Counted from the stretch's first letter, positions 49,437 to 58,237 are shown. The stretch is DNA of 64,000 nucleotides from NP936 sp002726085 (GCA_036012905.1 DASCQF010000105.1:1-64000); one strand, 5' to 3'. Numbers and translations are program-made. The notes: a model not told the origin generated them from the letters alone.

Positions 49437-51464
49437 ATGCGACCAAAACGTCGGCTTGCGGGGCTCGTAGCAATATTGGCCTGCACCGGTGTGGCGGCAG
49501 GTGCTGGGCAGGACCAGGGCGCGGCCGGCCCGCCAGCGTGGGTCGGTGACCTCTCGCCAATCGGACCGGCGGACTGGAGCTACGACCGCGCGGCGCATCT
49601 GCTCGAGCGCGCTGCGTTCGGGGGCACGCCTGACGAGATCGAGCGGTTCGCCGCGATGACCCCGGAAGCGGCCGTCGACTCCCTCGTAGCCTATGAGTCG
49701 ATCGACAACAGCCACCTGCCGGCGTTCGCTCACAGCCGGGACGAGCAAGGTCGGAAGATGTTTCACGAGATCTTGCAGCCGCCCTTTCACCTCGAGATCT
49801 TCTACAACATCGAGTACGCCCTGGAGCACGGCCAGAGCCTTGGGGTTGAGGTCGATTACTCGGATCCGGCGAATCGCAATCAGGAACCGGCCGCCGCGGG
49901 CTATTTCATGGTGTCGGGCTCGCGTCTGGAAATGGATCGGGCGGTGCAGTGGTGGGCCGACCGGATGCTGAATACGCGCCGGCCGCTCGAGGAGAAGATG
50001 GTGCTCTTCTGGCACGGGCACTTTGCGACACAGGAGCAGAAGGTCCACGACTACGAGAAGATGTTGATCCAGCAGGAGATGTTCCGCACGAACGCCACCG
50101 GCAGTCTCCGGGACCTCCTGATCGGCATCGGGAAAGATCCCGCCATGATCCGGTATCTCGATAACGTCGACAACGTCGTGGGGCATGCGAACGAGAACTT
50201 CGCTCGAGAGATTATGGAACTGTTCGCGATGGGCGAAGGCCGGGGCTACACCGAAGCGGACATTCGCGACGCCGCCCGCGCGTTCACCGGGTGGACCTAT
50301 CATCCCCAGAATGAACACCAGTTCGTCTTCAGGGCCGACGCGCACGATTACGGCCAGAAGACAATCTTCGGGCAGACCGGCGGTTTCGAGGGCGAGGACG
50401 TCGTCGACCTGATCTTGCAACAGGAGGCGACGGCCAGTTTCATGGCGCCGAAGATCTATCGGTTCTTCGTGCGCGAAGATCCGTCTCCCGAGCTCCAGCT
50501 CGAGCTGGCCGCCGTGCTGCGGGACGCGAACTACGAGCTGAAACCGTTGTTGAAGACGATCTTTCTGTCGCGGGACTTCTACAGCCAGGCCTCCTATGCG
50601 ACGCACATCAAATCGCCCGTCCACTTGCTGGTGTCGACCTACAAGAAGCTGGGCGTCACGGCAGTGCCCGGGACGCCGAACTTCAAGTACACGGCTCAGG
50701 CCCTCGGCCAGGAGCCGTTCAATCCGCCGAACGTCGCCGGCTGGACGGGTGGCCCGGCCTGGATCAACCCCGCGACGCTGCTCACGCGGGCCAACTTCGC
50801 CAAGCGGGTCTTCTTCCCGGAGCCGGAGCCGAACCTGAACACCGCCACCTACAACTTCCAGTACCGGTGTTGGAGAGAGGGATGTGTCGACACGACCGGC
50901 ATGAGTCCGGTGTTGGCCGACCATCCGCTCCTCATCGAGATGGTGGCTGCCGACCAGCGCCAGGCCGCGGCTCGGCAGGCCCGTGCCGAGCGGCAGGCTC
51001 AGCGGGCTGCCGCCCCGGATAGAGACGAAGCGGAAGGCGAAGACAGCGCGGACATCCCCCTTGACGCCGGGTTGACGGTGGACCTGTCGACCGACTACGC
51101 GGCTGTGGCGGCCGATCCCGAGCTGCAGCGGGCAAAGGAAGGGTGGGTCCGGAGCTACGCCACCCCCACAGGGCAGAGGCGCGCGCGTCGGCTGTCGCCG
51201 CCGATCCCGCTCACCGTGGCCGAAATCGATCTCGTGGCGATGATCCGCGGGGCCGGGCTCACGCGGGTCGACGAGGTGACCGACTACTTCATTCACCGGT
51301 TTCTGCGCGTCCCGTTGACCGACAACCGCCGCCAGATCCTCGTTGACGTCCTCACGCGCGGCACCGGGTCGGCCACGATCGACTACAGGCAGCCGGATCT
51401 CGAGACCGCGTTGCGGGAGGCGCTCCACGTCCTGCTGGGCATGTCCGAGTATCAGCTGGCGTGA
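49437..51464 (+). CDS. DUF1800 family secreted protein
   Basis: 675 residues from ATG 49437, seven bases after AGGAGGG. Signal peptide (LAGLVAILACTGVAAGAGQ). DUF1800 features: DRAAHLLERAAFGGTPDEIERF, NTRRPLEEKMVLFWHGHFAT, REIMELFAMGEGRGYTEADIRDAARAFTGW, and GWTGGPAWINP. A low-complexity insertion (ADQRQAAARQARAERQAQRAAA, written here as two parts: ADQRQAAARQ and ARAERQAQ) lies near residue 510. Paired with the DUF1501 gene 71 nt downstream, as usual for this couple in Planctomycetes and Acidobacteria; proposed roles involve secreted or cell-surface processes but are undetermined. Confidence 0.9.
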   Translation: MRPKRRLAGLVAILACTGVAAGAGQDQGAAGPPAWVGDLSPIGPADWSYDRAAHLLERAAFGGTPDEIERFAAMTPEAAVDSLVAYESIDNSHLPAFAHSRDEQGRKMFHEILQPPFHLEIFYNIEYALEHGQSLGVEVDYSDPANRNQEPAAAGYFMVSGSRLEMDRAVQWWADRMLNTRRPLEEKMVLFWHGHFATQEQKVHDYEKMLIQQEMFRTNATGSLRDLLIGIGKDPAMIRYLDNVDNVVGHANENFAREIMELFAMGEGRGYTEADIRDAARAFTGWTYHPQNEHQFVFRADAHDYGQKTIFGQTGGFEGEDVVDLILQQEATASFMAPKIYRFFVREDPSPELQLELAAVLRDANYELKPLLKTIFLSRDFYSQASYATHIKSPVHLLVSTYKKLGVTAVPGTPNFKYTAQALGQEPFNPPNVAGWTGGPAWINPATLLTRANFAKRVFFPEPEPNLNTATYNFQYRCWREGCVDTTGMSPVLADHPLLIEMVAADQRQAAARQARAERQAQRAAAPDRDEAEGEDSADIPLDAGLTVDLSTDYAAVAADPELQRAKEGWVRSYATPTGQRRARRLSPPIPLTVAEIDLVAMIRGAGLTRVDEVTDYFIHRFLRVPLTDNRRQILVDVLTRGTGSATIDYRQPDLETALREALHVLLGMSEYQLA

Positions 51465-51535
51465 CCGAGGCCCGTCAGGCGCGCGCGACGTTCCGCGATC
51501 TGACAGATGTGTGAAAGAGCGAAGGAGACGCAGCA

Positions 51536-52810
51536 ATGGCCAAGACCAAGCTTTCCTGCGACGGTGCATGCAGCCGGCGTGATTTTGTTCGCCAGGGCCT
51601 GTTCGGCATCGGCGCGACCGCCGCCCTCCCCGCATTCCTTCGACACTCCGCTACAGCTGTGGCGGCGCAAGCTCTGGGTGCTGGGCAGGAGACCTATCCC
51701 AACCGCATCATGGTCGTGCTCGAGCTGACCGGCGGCAACGACGGGCTGAACACCGTTGTCCCGTATAGCAATGACGAGTACTACAAAGCGCGTCCATCCC
51801 TCGGGATCGCCGCTCGTGTGGTGATGAAGCTCAATGACGAGCTGGGGTTCAATCCGCAACTGCGCGGCCTCAGTCGGCTCTATGAGGAGGGCCGGGTCGC
51901 GATCATCAACGGATGTGGGTATCCCAATCCCAGCTTCTCGCACTTCACGTCGCTGGACTATTGGCATTCGGCTTCGCCGAATGCGCCCAGGCAGGAGGGA
52001 TGGGTGGGACTCGCGGCGGACGCCGTTCGGGCGACCCCGCAGGACAACTTCATCGTAAACGTCGGCACAGAGATGAAGAACGCGGTGCGGGCTCGGGTGC
52101 ATGCTCCGGTGGTCTTCAGTGACCCGGAGACGTTCCGGCGTCAGGGCAGTGACATGGCGTTGATGGCGGCCGAGGAGCTCGGTCAGCAGATGCCGGACGC
52201 CAGCCGGCAGGTGCTGGGGTTCATCGAGAGCATTTCGAGAAACGCTGCCACGGGCTCGGCGCTGGTGCGGGAGGCCGTGAGCAGCTATTCGACGACGGTG
52301 GACTATGGCGACGCCGGGGGGCAGACGGGCCTCACGACGGTCGCGGCCCTGATCGCCGGTGACCTGCCGACCCGCTTCTACTACGTCAACTACGGCGGGT
52401 TCGATCACCACTCGAACCAGGAGGCCTCGCACGCGCGGCTCCTCCTGGGCGCGGGCGACGCGATCCGGGGGTTCTTCGAGGACATGGATCGCATCGGTCG
52501 CGCCGACGATGTCGCGATGATGGTCTTCAGCGAGTTCGGGCGCCGAGTCAAGCAGAACGCGGGCGCCGGAACGGATCACGGTACGGCCGGGCCGATGTTC
52601 ATCATCGGCAAACCGGTCACGGGTGGGCTCTACGGCGCGTATCCCAGCCTGACGGATCTGGAGGTCATCCCCGGCTACGAGGACGGGAATCTGAGGTTCA
52701 CCACCGACTTCCGCCGTGTGTACGCCACGATGATCGCGGAGTGGATGGGCTACGACGATACCAGGACGCTGCTTCGCGGCGACTTCGACCCACTCGGGGT
52801 GTTCGCCTAG
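51536..52810 (+). CDS. DUF1501 family protein with Tat signal
   Basis: 424 residues. Twin-arginine-type signal CSRRDFVRQGLFGIGATAALPAFL. The DUF1501 domain resembles the AlkP/sulfatase fold: IMVVLELTGGNDGLNTVVPY near residue 58, YVNYGGFDHHSNQ, MMVFSEFGRRVKQNAGAGTDHGTAG near residue 325. AGGAG lies nine bases before the ATG. Exported folded, thus probably metal-containing. Second gene of the DUF1800/DUF1501 pair. Confidence 0.92.
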   Translation: MAKTKLSCDGACSRRDFVRQGLFGIGATAALPAFLRHSATAVAAQALGAGQETYPNRIMVVLELTGGNDGLNTVVPYSNDEYYKARPSLGIAARVVMKLNDELGFNPQLRGLSRLYEEGRVAIINGCGYPNPSFSHFTSLDYWHSASPNAPRQEGWVGLAADAVRATPQDNFIVNVGTEMKNAVRARVHAPVVFSDPETFRRQGSDMALMAAEELGQQMPDASRQVLGFIESISRNAATGSALVREAVSSYSTTVDYGDAGGQTGLTTVAALIAGDLPTRFYYVNYGGFDHHSNQEASHARLLLGAGDAIRGFFEDMDRIGRADDVAMMVFSEFGRRVKQNAGAGTDHGTAGPMFIIGKPVTGGLYGAYPSLTDLEVIPGYEDGNLRFTTDFRRVYATMIAEWMGYDDTRTLLRGDFDPLGVFA

Positions 52811-52855
52811 CATTTCGTCATGACACTCGTCGCAGGTGTCTGAACCCGAGAACAG

Positions 52856-52870
52856 CGCAGACCGTCTGCG
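52856..52870. terminator. Short palindrome between convergent genes
   Basis: CGCAGAC-C-GTCTGCG in the 86-nt interval between the DUF1501 gene and the convergent transporter. It is a weak candidate for a shared terminator. Confidence 0.3.
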
Positions 52871-52896
52871 GCCGATTCCGTGCAGCCGCGCGACCG

Positions 52897-53877
52897 TCAA
52901 TGGTCAGGTCGCGCAGCGCCAGCGACCCCGCTTCGACCGGCGTTGTCCAACTCACCTCCCGCTGCCGATCGCCTCCACCAGGCGGCCACGAGGCTACCGA
53001 TGAGCGAGTGAGCGACGGTGGAGATGGCGCTCGGGATGGCCACCAGCGGGTTCGCGAAGTTGCCCCGCGCCAGCACGACGCCCAGACCTGAATTCTGCAT
53101 GCCTACCTCGATCGCGACGGTGCGCGCTGCCGTCTCTCGGCCGAGGACCGCCTTGCCGGCCAGATAGCCGAACAGAAACCCGAAAGCGTGCAGGCCGAAC
53201 ACAGCCAGGAGCAGGCGTGGACCGGCGTCCAGTATCTGTTCGCGTCCGGCACCGATGACCGAGGCGACGATGAGCGTGATGGTGAGGACCGCCACGAGCG
53301 GCGCGATTGGCAGGACCGGCTCGATGGCCCGGGGAAAGCGCCACTTGAGCAGGGCGCCGGCCACCACCGGCAGGATGACAACCTGCACCGTGTCCAGGAA
53401 CAGACCGGTGGCCGACACGTCGATGCGGCTCCCGGCCAGCAAGGCTGTCAGGGTGGGCGTCATCAGCGCGGCGAGCAGCGTCGACAGCGCCGTCATGGTG
53501 ACCGACAGGGCCACGTCAGCCTTGGCCAAATAGGAGATGACGTTCGAGGCGGTGCCGCCCGGGCAGCAGGAGACGAGCACTAGGCCGACGGCCAATGGAG
53601 TCGGCAGGGCGAGCAGACACCCGAGGCTCCAGCCGAGCGCCGGCATCACCGTATATTGGAGCAGCACGCCGGGCAGCACGCGGCCGCGCTCGCGGCCCAC
53701 GCGGCGGAAATCGTCGAAACCGAGCGTCATGCCCATGCTGAGCATGATGACGCCAAGCCCGATCGTGATGAGCGGTCCGCTGAACCAGGTGAACAGCGGT
53801 GGGTTGATCAGCGCCAGGGTGGCGCAGACCAGCACCCAGAGCGGAAAGGCCGCCGTCAATCGAGAGAGAATGCGCAA
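52897..53877 (-). CDS. Bile acid:sodium symporter (BASS) family transporter
   Basis: 326 residues, about ten membrane helices. Family signatures: GLGVIMLSMGMTLGFDDF, LVSCCPGGTASNVISYLAKADVALSV and TVAIEVGMQNSGLGVVLA. Sodium-coupled uptake of an organic anion is likely; bacterial relatives include pantothenate/ketopantoate carriers. The only upstream start is TTG at 53877 (RILSRLTAAFPLW), which fits the family N-terminus. It stands alone. Confidence 0.9.
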   Translation of the reverse strand: MRILSRLTAAFPLWVLVCATLALINPPLFTWFSGPLITIGLGVIMLSMGMTLGFDDFRRVGRERGRVLPGVLLQYTVMPALGWSLGCLLALPTPLAVGLVLVSCCPGGTASNVISYLAKADVALSVTMTALSTLLAALMTPTLTALLAGSRIDVSATGLFLDTVQVVILPVVAGALLKWRFPRAIEPVLPIAPLVAVLTITLIVASVIGAGREQILDAGPRLLLAVFGLHAFGFLFGYLAGKAVLGRETAARTVAIEVGMQNSGLGVVLARGNFANPLVAIPSAISTVAHSLIGSLVAAWWRRSAAGGELDNAGRSGVAGAARPDH

Positions 53878-54060
53878 GACCGGCGGTATTGTATTTCAGT
53901 CCGGGATCCTAGCGAACCTGCGCCTCAAACCGACGAGACGGCGGTCGGCGTAGCATCGCCACACGCTTGGCGAGCTAGAACGCAGATGGTCGTTTACACT
54001 CGAGGCTCCATGTGGCCGCACCAGGCGGGAATGGGCGCGCCTACTAGAGCGACGACAGCC

Positions 54061-54834
54061 ATGAAGATGTCGGAACTGGACGACCTTCGATACGCCAAGG
54101 GTCTACTCGAGAATCCAAGTGTTGCAGCAAGGATAACCAACGTTGTTGGGTCACCCATCGAGAAGGGGCTCGAGTTCCTGCCCATCACCTGGTCTGACAC
54201 AGTCAAGGGTGCGACAGAGGCCGCCCTGCAGACGGCGCTACGTCTTGCGGTCGCCACAATGGACGACAGCGGGCCGGCACCCTCACGGAACATCCTCCAC
54301 AAGATGGTCGTGACGGCGACCGGGGCAGGAGGTGGTGCGCTCGGACTTCCCGCGTTGGCCGTTGAGCTACCGATTTCCGCGGTCGTGATGCTGCGTTCCA
54401 TCATGGACGTCGCCCGTAGCGAAGGCGAGCGCATTTCGTTGCTCGAGACAAAGCTGGCCTGCATTGAAGTCTTTGCGCTGGGAGGCCCGTCAACGGCGGA
54501 CGATGCGTCCGAAACAGGCTATTTTGCTGTCCGGACCGCTTTATCGCGTGCAGTGACCGGGGCCGCTCAACAGATCGCCGAGAACGGTCTCGCTGAGACG
54601 GGAGGCCCCGCTATTGCCCGCTTCATTACGCAGGTAGCCTCTCGCTTTGGCGTCGTGGTGTCGGAAAAGGCGGCCGCTCAGTCGATTCCAATAATCGGGG
54701 CCGTTGGTGGTGCTGGGCTCAACGTCATATTTCTAGACCATTTTCAGGACATCGCACGCGGGCACTTTGTCGTACGGCGACTGGAGCGAACCCATGGTCC
54801 AGATGAGGTCAGGGCGGAGTACGAGAATCTATGA
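54061..54834 (+). CDS. EcsC family protein
   Basis: 257 residues from ATG 54061 (MKMSELDDLRYAKGLLENPS); in-frame ATG codons at 53986, 54010 and 54031 are possible but add non-family sequence. EcsC-type features: hydrophobic GAGGGALGLPALAVELPISAVVMLRSI, DVARSEGE and SIPIIGAVGGAGLNVIFLDHFQDIARGHFVVRRLER. Function unknown. Codons such as ATA, CTA, AGG and TCA are much more frequent than in neighbouring genes, suggesting recent acquisition. It ends 48 bp before the palindromic element. Confidence 0.82.
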   Translation: MKMSELDDLRYAKGLLENPSVAARITNVVGSPIEKGLEFLPITWSDTVKGATEAALQTALRLAVATMDDSGPAPSRNILHKMVVTATGAGGGALGLPALAVELPISAVVMLRSIMDVARSEGERISLLETKLACIEVFALGGPSTADDASETGYFAVRTALSRAVTGAAQQIAENGLAETGGPAIARFITQVASRFGVVVSEKAAAQSIPIIGAVGGAGLNVIFLDHFQDIARGHFVVRRLERTHGPDEVRAEYENL

Positions 54835-54882
54835 GCAGGCAGACACGAGGCTCCACACTGACCGCCAAGCCGAGGTTTCGCC

Positions 54883-55047
54883 TAGCAGCCCGTGGCAAAA
54901 CCCCGCGTCGCACCGAGAATGGCGATGCGCGCGTCCCACAAGGCGCGACAAGGGAGAATACCCGCCTGTATTCGACCGCGGAACAACGCCGTGCGGCGCG
55001 ATGCAGCGCCGTTCGAATGCAGCGGGGCTTTTGCCACGGGCTGCTAG
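54883..55047. mobile_element. 165-bp palindromic MITE-like element
   Basis: Long imperfect palindrome centred near 54965. The outer arms CTAGCAGCCCGTGGCAAAA (54883-54901) and TTTTGCCACGGGCTGCTAG (55029-55047) are perfectly complementary; pairing continues with one inserted C through CCCCGC/GCGGGG and, less perfectly, to the centre, where GAATAC (54956-54961) pairs with GTATTC (54968-54973). CTAG at both ends could be a 4-bp target duplication flanking CAGCCCGTGG...CCACGGGCTG, as for IS5-like transposases. No transposase gene is inside, and no long ORF is credible. Confidence 0.75.
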
Positions 55048-55179
55048 CAGCCCATTGAGGCAACGTACGAAAACTCGGCTCCGACCGGCCGCTGATAGGG
55101 TGGATGCCACATCTCACGACATTGCACGGACGTGAACGACGATGAGAAAGCCGGGCAACGGAGGGCGAGTCAGCTCATC

Positions 55180-55761
55180 ATGATCAAGGGGTCGATTGTC
55201 ATCAAGTGGTCGATCGTCCAGATGCTGTCGCCGGTGCTGGTCTCGGTGGCCGCGATCGCGACACCGGAGCCCGCCTACGCTCAAACATCGGGCGCGACTG
55301 GCGTGCTGCGGTATGGCCACGTGTTTGTGTCCAATGGAGCCAAGCTCAGGAGACTCGGCGGCACCAGAAGCATGTTGTATCCCGGCCTCGGCTTTGAGTG
55401 GCGTTATCCACGCGGACTGGGTCTTGGGTTCGAGGCCGGACCGCGGTTCGAGGACCATGCACTCACCCGTCTCGACGATCTGATGGTGTCGGTCGACGTC
55501 AGCTATCATGGGCGCTCGAGCCCGACTGCCAACGCAGTCGTCCCGTTTCTCGGCGGTGGCTTGTCGGTCGGTTGGGAGCCTGTTCCCGACGGGCAGCAGA
55601 CTTATTTCGTCAACGCCGCTGGTGGCGTGACGTACTGGCTTGACCGCCGACGAGGATTGCGGTTCGAGCTGCGCGACGCGGTCACGATCGACAGGCCGCA
55701 GAACGGATATCACCATCTTGGATTCCGCGTTGGATACACCTGGCTGATGGGACGGCAGTGA
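55180..55761 (+). CDS. Putative outer-membrane beta-barrel protein
   Basis: 193 residues from ATG 55180 (MIKGSIVIKWSIVQMLSPVL), forming a signal peptide ending PAYAQ. GGAGGG lies 15 bases upstream; a GTG at 55132 is the alternative start. The mature part has alternating strands (YPGLGFEWRYPRGLGLGFEAG, VVPFLGGGLSVGWEPV) and ends HHLGFRVGYTWLMGRQ, consistent with a small eight-stranded barrel. No closer family recognised. Confidence 0.62.
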   Translation: MIKGSIVIKWSIVQMLSPVLVSVAAIATPEPAYAQTSGATGVLRYGHVFVSNGAKLRRLGGTRSMLYPGLGFEWRYPRGLGLGFEAGPRFEDHALTRLDDLMVSVDVSYHGRSSPTANAVVPFLGGGLSVGWEPVPDGQQTYFVNAAGGVTYWLDRRRGLRFELRDAVTIDRPQNGYHHLGFRVGYTWLMGRQ

Positions 55762-55815
55762 ACGTCGTCTGGTGTCGCCCGACCGGTTGCGCGCCCGATT
55801 GGAGCTGGTAGACCG

Positions 55816-56064
55816 ATGGCGATCAAGGTCAGATCCGAGACGCGGCAACGGCTGATTTCCTCGATCAAGCGCTACTTCGAAGAGGACATGGAAGAGGAGA
55901 TCGGCGACCTGAAGGCCGGATTGCTCCTCGAGTTCTTTCTCAAGGAACTCGGCCCCTCCGTATACAACGCCGCGATTGGCGATGCGCAGGCGCACCTGCA
56001 GGAACGCGTCGGCGACTTGGACGGAACGTGCTACGAGCCGGAGTTCTGCTATTGGAAGCGATAG
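55816..56064 (+). CDS. DUF2164 family protein
   Basis: 82 residues, small acidic soluble protein. The DUF2164 pattern is clear: RLISSIKRYFEEDMEEEIGDLKAGLLLEFFLKELGPSVYNAAIGDAQ, seen in pieces here (LISSIKRYFEEDMEEEIGDL and LGPSVYNAAIGDAQ). Function unknown. Located between the barrel protein gene and the convergent DUF6526 gene. Confidence 0.88.
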   Translation: MAIKVRSETRQRLISSIKRYFEEDMEEEIGDLKAGLLLEFFLKELGPSVYNAAIGDAQAHLQERVGDLDGTCYEPEFCYWKR

Positions 56065-56155
56065 GCAGCAATGGTCCCATAGCGAACCGTTGCACCAAAG
56101 AGAATGACTTCTCTCGGCTCGGTGGATGCAGCCGTCTCACGGACCCTGGCGCGCG

Positions 56156-56593
56156 CTATACGCGGCAATAGTCGGCCTGCCAGTCCTTGACCAGCTTCTT
56201 GATCGGTGTCGCGGTCGTCATGTTCTGGTCGAGCACCGTGCGGGCGAGCTCCGGCAGCTCGACGTCGCTGGCGAACCGCAGGCCGACCATCTGGGTCGCT
56301 GTGAAGTCGTTGATCCGACTCTGCAGGTCCTCGGGTAGCAGCTCCCGCATGCGCAGCCGCATCTCGAGCCGAATCACACGGTCCTGGGCTTTCAGCGCGA
56401 AGACACGGGCGAACAGCGCGACGATGATCAGCGCCACAGCGACCAAGACATTCAGGATTGCGTCGAACGTGATGCCGTTGAAGAGACCGCGAACCTCCCA
56501 GATGAAGTTGAGGAGCAAGATCGGGAAGGCGACGTAGTGAAATGGTGGGACGAGACGCGTGTGATTGGCGAAGTTCTGCTCCTGGTCGACCAT
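56156..56593 (-). CDS. DUF6526 family membrane protein
   Basis: 145 residues with two membrane helices (FHYVAFPILLLNFIWEV and ILNVLVAVALIIVALFARVF), followed by RVIRLEMRLRMRELLP and a helical C-terminal domain (LQSRINDFTATQMVGLRFASD). It matches DUF6526 by length and by the NHTRLVPPFHYV opening. Function unknown. Single-gene unit with GGAGGA upstream of ATG 56593. Confidence 0.82.
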   Translation of the reverse strand: MVDQEQNFANHTRLVPPFHYVAFPILLLNFIWEVRGLFNGITFDAILNVLVAVALIIVALFARVFALKAQDRVIRLEMRLRMRELLPEDLQSRINDFTATQMVGLRFASDVELPELARTVLDQNMTTATPIKKLVKDWQADYCRV

Positions 56594-56704
56594 CGATCCT
56601 CCTCCATGGGGTGAGCGTGTTGGCTCACTATAGACTAGCTTGGCGCCACGTCGTCAGATTCGGACGCCGGCTGGGGGCCGTCGGGTTCCGGGGAGGGGAC
56701 GACC

Positions 56705-57043
56705 ATCACTGAGCTGGCAGCACAGCAGTGCGTGCCGTGTCGCGGGGGTGTGCCGCCGTTGACGGGCGATGCGCTGGTCACCTTGCAGCGGGCGCTGGGT
56801 GGTGATTGGCAGGTGGTCGACGAACATCATCTCGAGAAAGTGTACCCGTTCGACGACTTTCGTCAGGCGCTCGATTTCACCGTCCGGGTCGGAGAGATGG
56901 CCGAGGAGCAGGGCCACCATCCTGATATCGGACTGTCGTGGGGGCAGGTCACGGTGACAATTTGGACCCACAAGATCGACGGTCTGACCGAGAGCGACTT
57001 CGTGTTTGCCGCCAAGTCCGATCAGCTCGTTCCGGCCGAGTGA
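56705..57043 (+). CDS. phhB: 4a-hydroxytetrahydrobiopterin dehydratase, apparent ATC start
   Basis: Pterin-4a-carbinolamine dehydratase, 112 residues if initiated at ATC 56705 (I/M-TELAAQQCVPCRGGVPPL). GGGAGGGG lies six bases before this ATC. The only conventional candidate, GTG 56732, has no ribosome site and removes the family N-terminus TELA..C.PC. Active-site histidines are in DEHHLEKVYPF and EEQGHHPDI. It recycles oxidised pterin after aromatic amino acid hydroxylation or serves a related pterin enzyme. It lies 20 nt before the EhpF-like gene. Confidence 0.85.
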   Translation: MTELAAQQCVPCRGGVPPLTGDALVTLQRALGGDWQVVDEHHLEKVYPFDDFRQALDFTVRVGEMAEEQGHHPDIGLSWGQVTVTIWTHKIDGLTESDFVFAAKSDQLVPAE

Positions 57044-57063
57044 AGTGATAAGATCACAGGTTC

Positions 57064-58167
57064 ATGAGTACGGATATTGCGGCGACAGAGACAAGCGTAA
57101 CCGAGGCGCGTACGGCGCTCGACGCGCGGGTGCGCGAGATTATCGACTGGCATTTCGACCCCAACACCGGGTGTCCGTTCTGGCTCGAGTGGACTCAGAA
57201 AGCCGGGTGGGACCCGCGGCAGGAGGTCAAGAACTTCGACGATCTCGCGAAGTTTCCGCACTTCGAAGACGAGTGGCTGCGCGGCGGCCCGGTCCGGCGC
57301 TGGGTGCCCAAGGCCTACGCCGACCGGCCGACGTTCGTCTTTGAGACCGGTGGCACGACCGGCATCCCGAAAACCCGGGTCGCGCAGGAGGACTTCCGTA
57401 TCGACTACGAGCTGTTTTCCGAGACGCTCCCCGACGAGCATTTCCCCAAGGGGAGCAACTGGCTCATGTTGGGTCCGAGCGGTCCACGTCGGCTCCGGCT
57501 GGCGGTCGAGCATCTGGCACAGCAGCGGGGTGGCATCTGTTTCTGCGTGGACCTCGATCCTCGATGGGTCATCAAGCTGATCAAGAAAGGCTGGACTGAC
57601 CATCTGAAGGCGTATCAGGCCCACGTCATCGACCAGGCGGTCACGGTTCTGTCGGCGGGACACGACATCAAGTGCATGTTCACCACGCCGAAACTGCTCG
57701 AGGCGCTGGCCAATCGGCTCGAAGAAGACGGCTCGAGCTTGAAAGAGGCTGGAATCACCGGCATCTTCGCCGGTGGCACCGAGTTCACGCCGCAGTGGAA
57801 CCGGTTCGCCCACGAGGAGCTGCTCGACGGCATCTACATGACGCCGACCTACGGCAACACGCTGATGGGGCTGGCAGCGAGTCCGCCAAGCGGTCCGGAG
57901 AACGGCTACAAGATTACCTATTACGCACCTCAGCCGCGCGCCGTGCTGCAGGTGGTCGACCCGGACGATGCGGGCCACGCGGTCGGATACGGCGAGACCG
58001 GACGCGTGATGCTGACAACACTCACGAAGGAGTTCTTCGTGCCACGTTTCCAGGAACGTGACGAGGGTGAGCGCGAGCCTCCGTGCGAGCAGTACCCGTG
58101 GGACGGCGTGAGCGGTGTGCGTCCGTTCAGCCGTCTGGCGTCGGCGACGACCGTCGGGGTGTACTAA
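57064..58167 (+). CDS. EhpF-like adenylate-forming enzyme
   Basis: 367 residues of the ANL superfamily, close in size to EhpF (41 kDa) of phenazine griseoluteate biosynthesis and distantly like LuxE and phenylacetate-CoA ligases. The ATP P-loop is VFETGGTTGIPKTR; an A5-like motif is MTPTYGNTLMG and an A7-like motif GETGRVMLTTLTKEFFVPRFQERD. The large C-terminal domain of normal ligases is truncated. It should activate a carboxylic acid as acyl-AMP. An aldehyde-dehydrogenase-like gene follows 658 nt downstream (58826), as expected for a carboxylate-reducing pair. Confidence 0.8.
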   Translation: MSTDIAATETSVTEARTALDARVREIIDWHFDPNTGCPFWLEWTQKAGWDPRQEVKNFDDLAKFPHFEDEWLRGGPVRRWVPKAYADRPTFVFETGGTTGIPKTRVAQEDFRIDYELFSETLPDEHFPKGSNWLMLGPSGPRRLRLAVEHLAQQRGGICFCVDLDPRWVIKLIKKGWTDHLKAYQAHVIDQAVTVLSAGHDIKCMFTTPKLLEALANRLEEDGSSLKEAGITGIFAGGTEFTPQWNRFAHEELLDGIYMTPTYGNTLMGLAASPPSGPENGYKITYYAPQPRAVLQVVDPDDAGHAVGYGETGRVMLTTLTKEFFVPRFQERDEGEREPPCEQYPWDGVSGVRPFSRLASATTVGVY

Positions 58168-58177
58168 CGCGGAAGGA

Positions 58178-58237
58178 GACAGGAGGCAGGAGTAAGGAGA
58201 CAGGAGAAGCTGGAGGGCTTCGCCGATCTTCGCCAGC
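58178..58237 (+). repeat. Dispersed heptamer array plus hairpin, copy H
   Basis: GACAGGA, GGCAGGA, GTAAGGA, GACAGGA (58178-58205) and a degenerate tail GCTGGAGGGCTTCGCCGATC with CCAGC at 58233-58237. The heptamer order is almost that of copy G, so the two may be recent relatives. Confidence 0.88.

Noticed and set aside
54831..55058. ORF of 75 codons whose ATG overlaps the EcsC stop codon
   Set aside because: Almost all of it is the palindromic element, and the opposite strand gives an equally long ORF, as expected for an inverted repeat rather than a gene.
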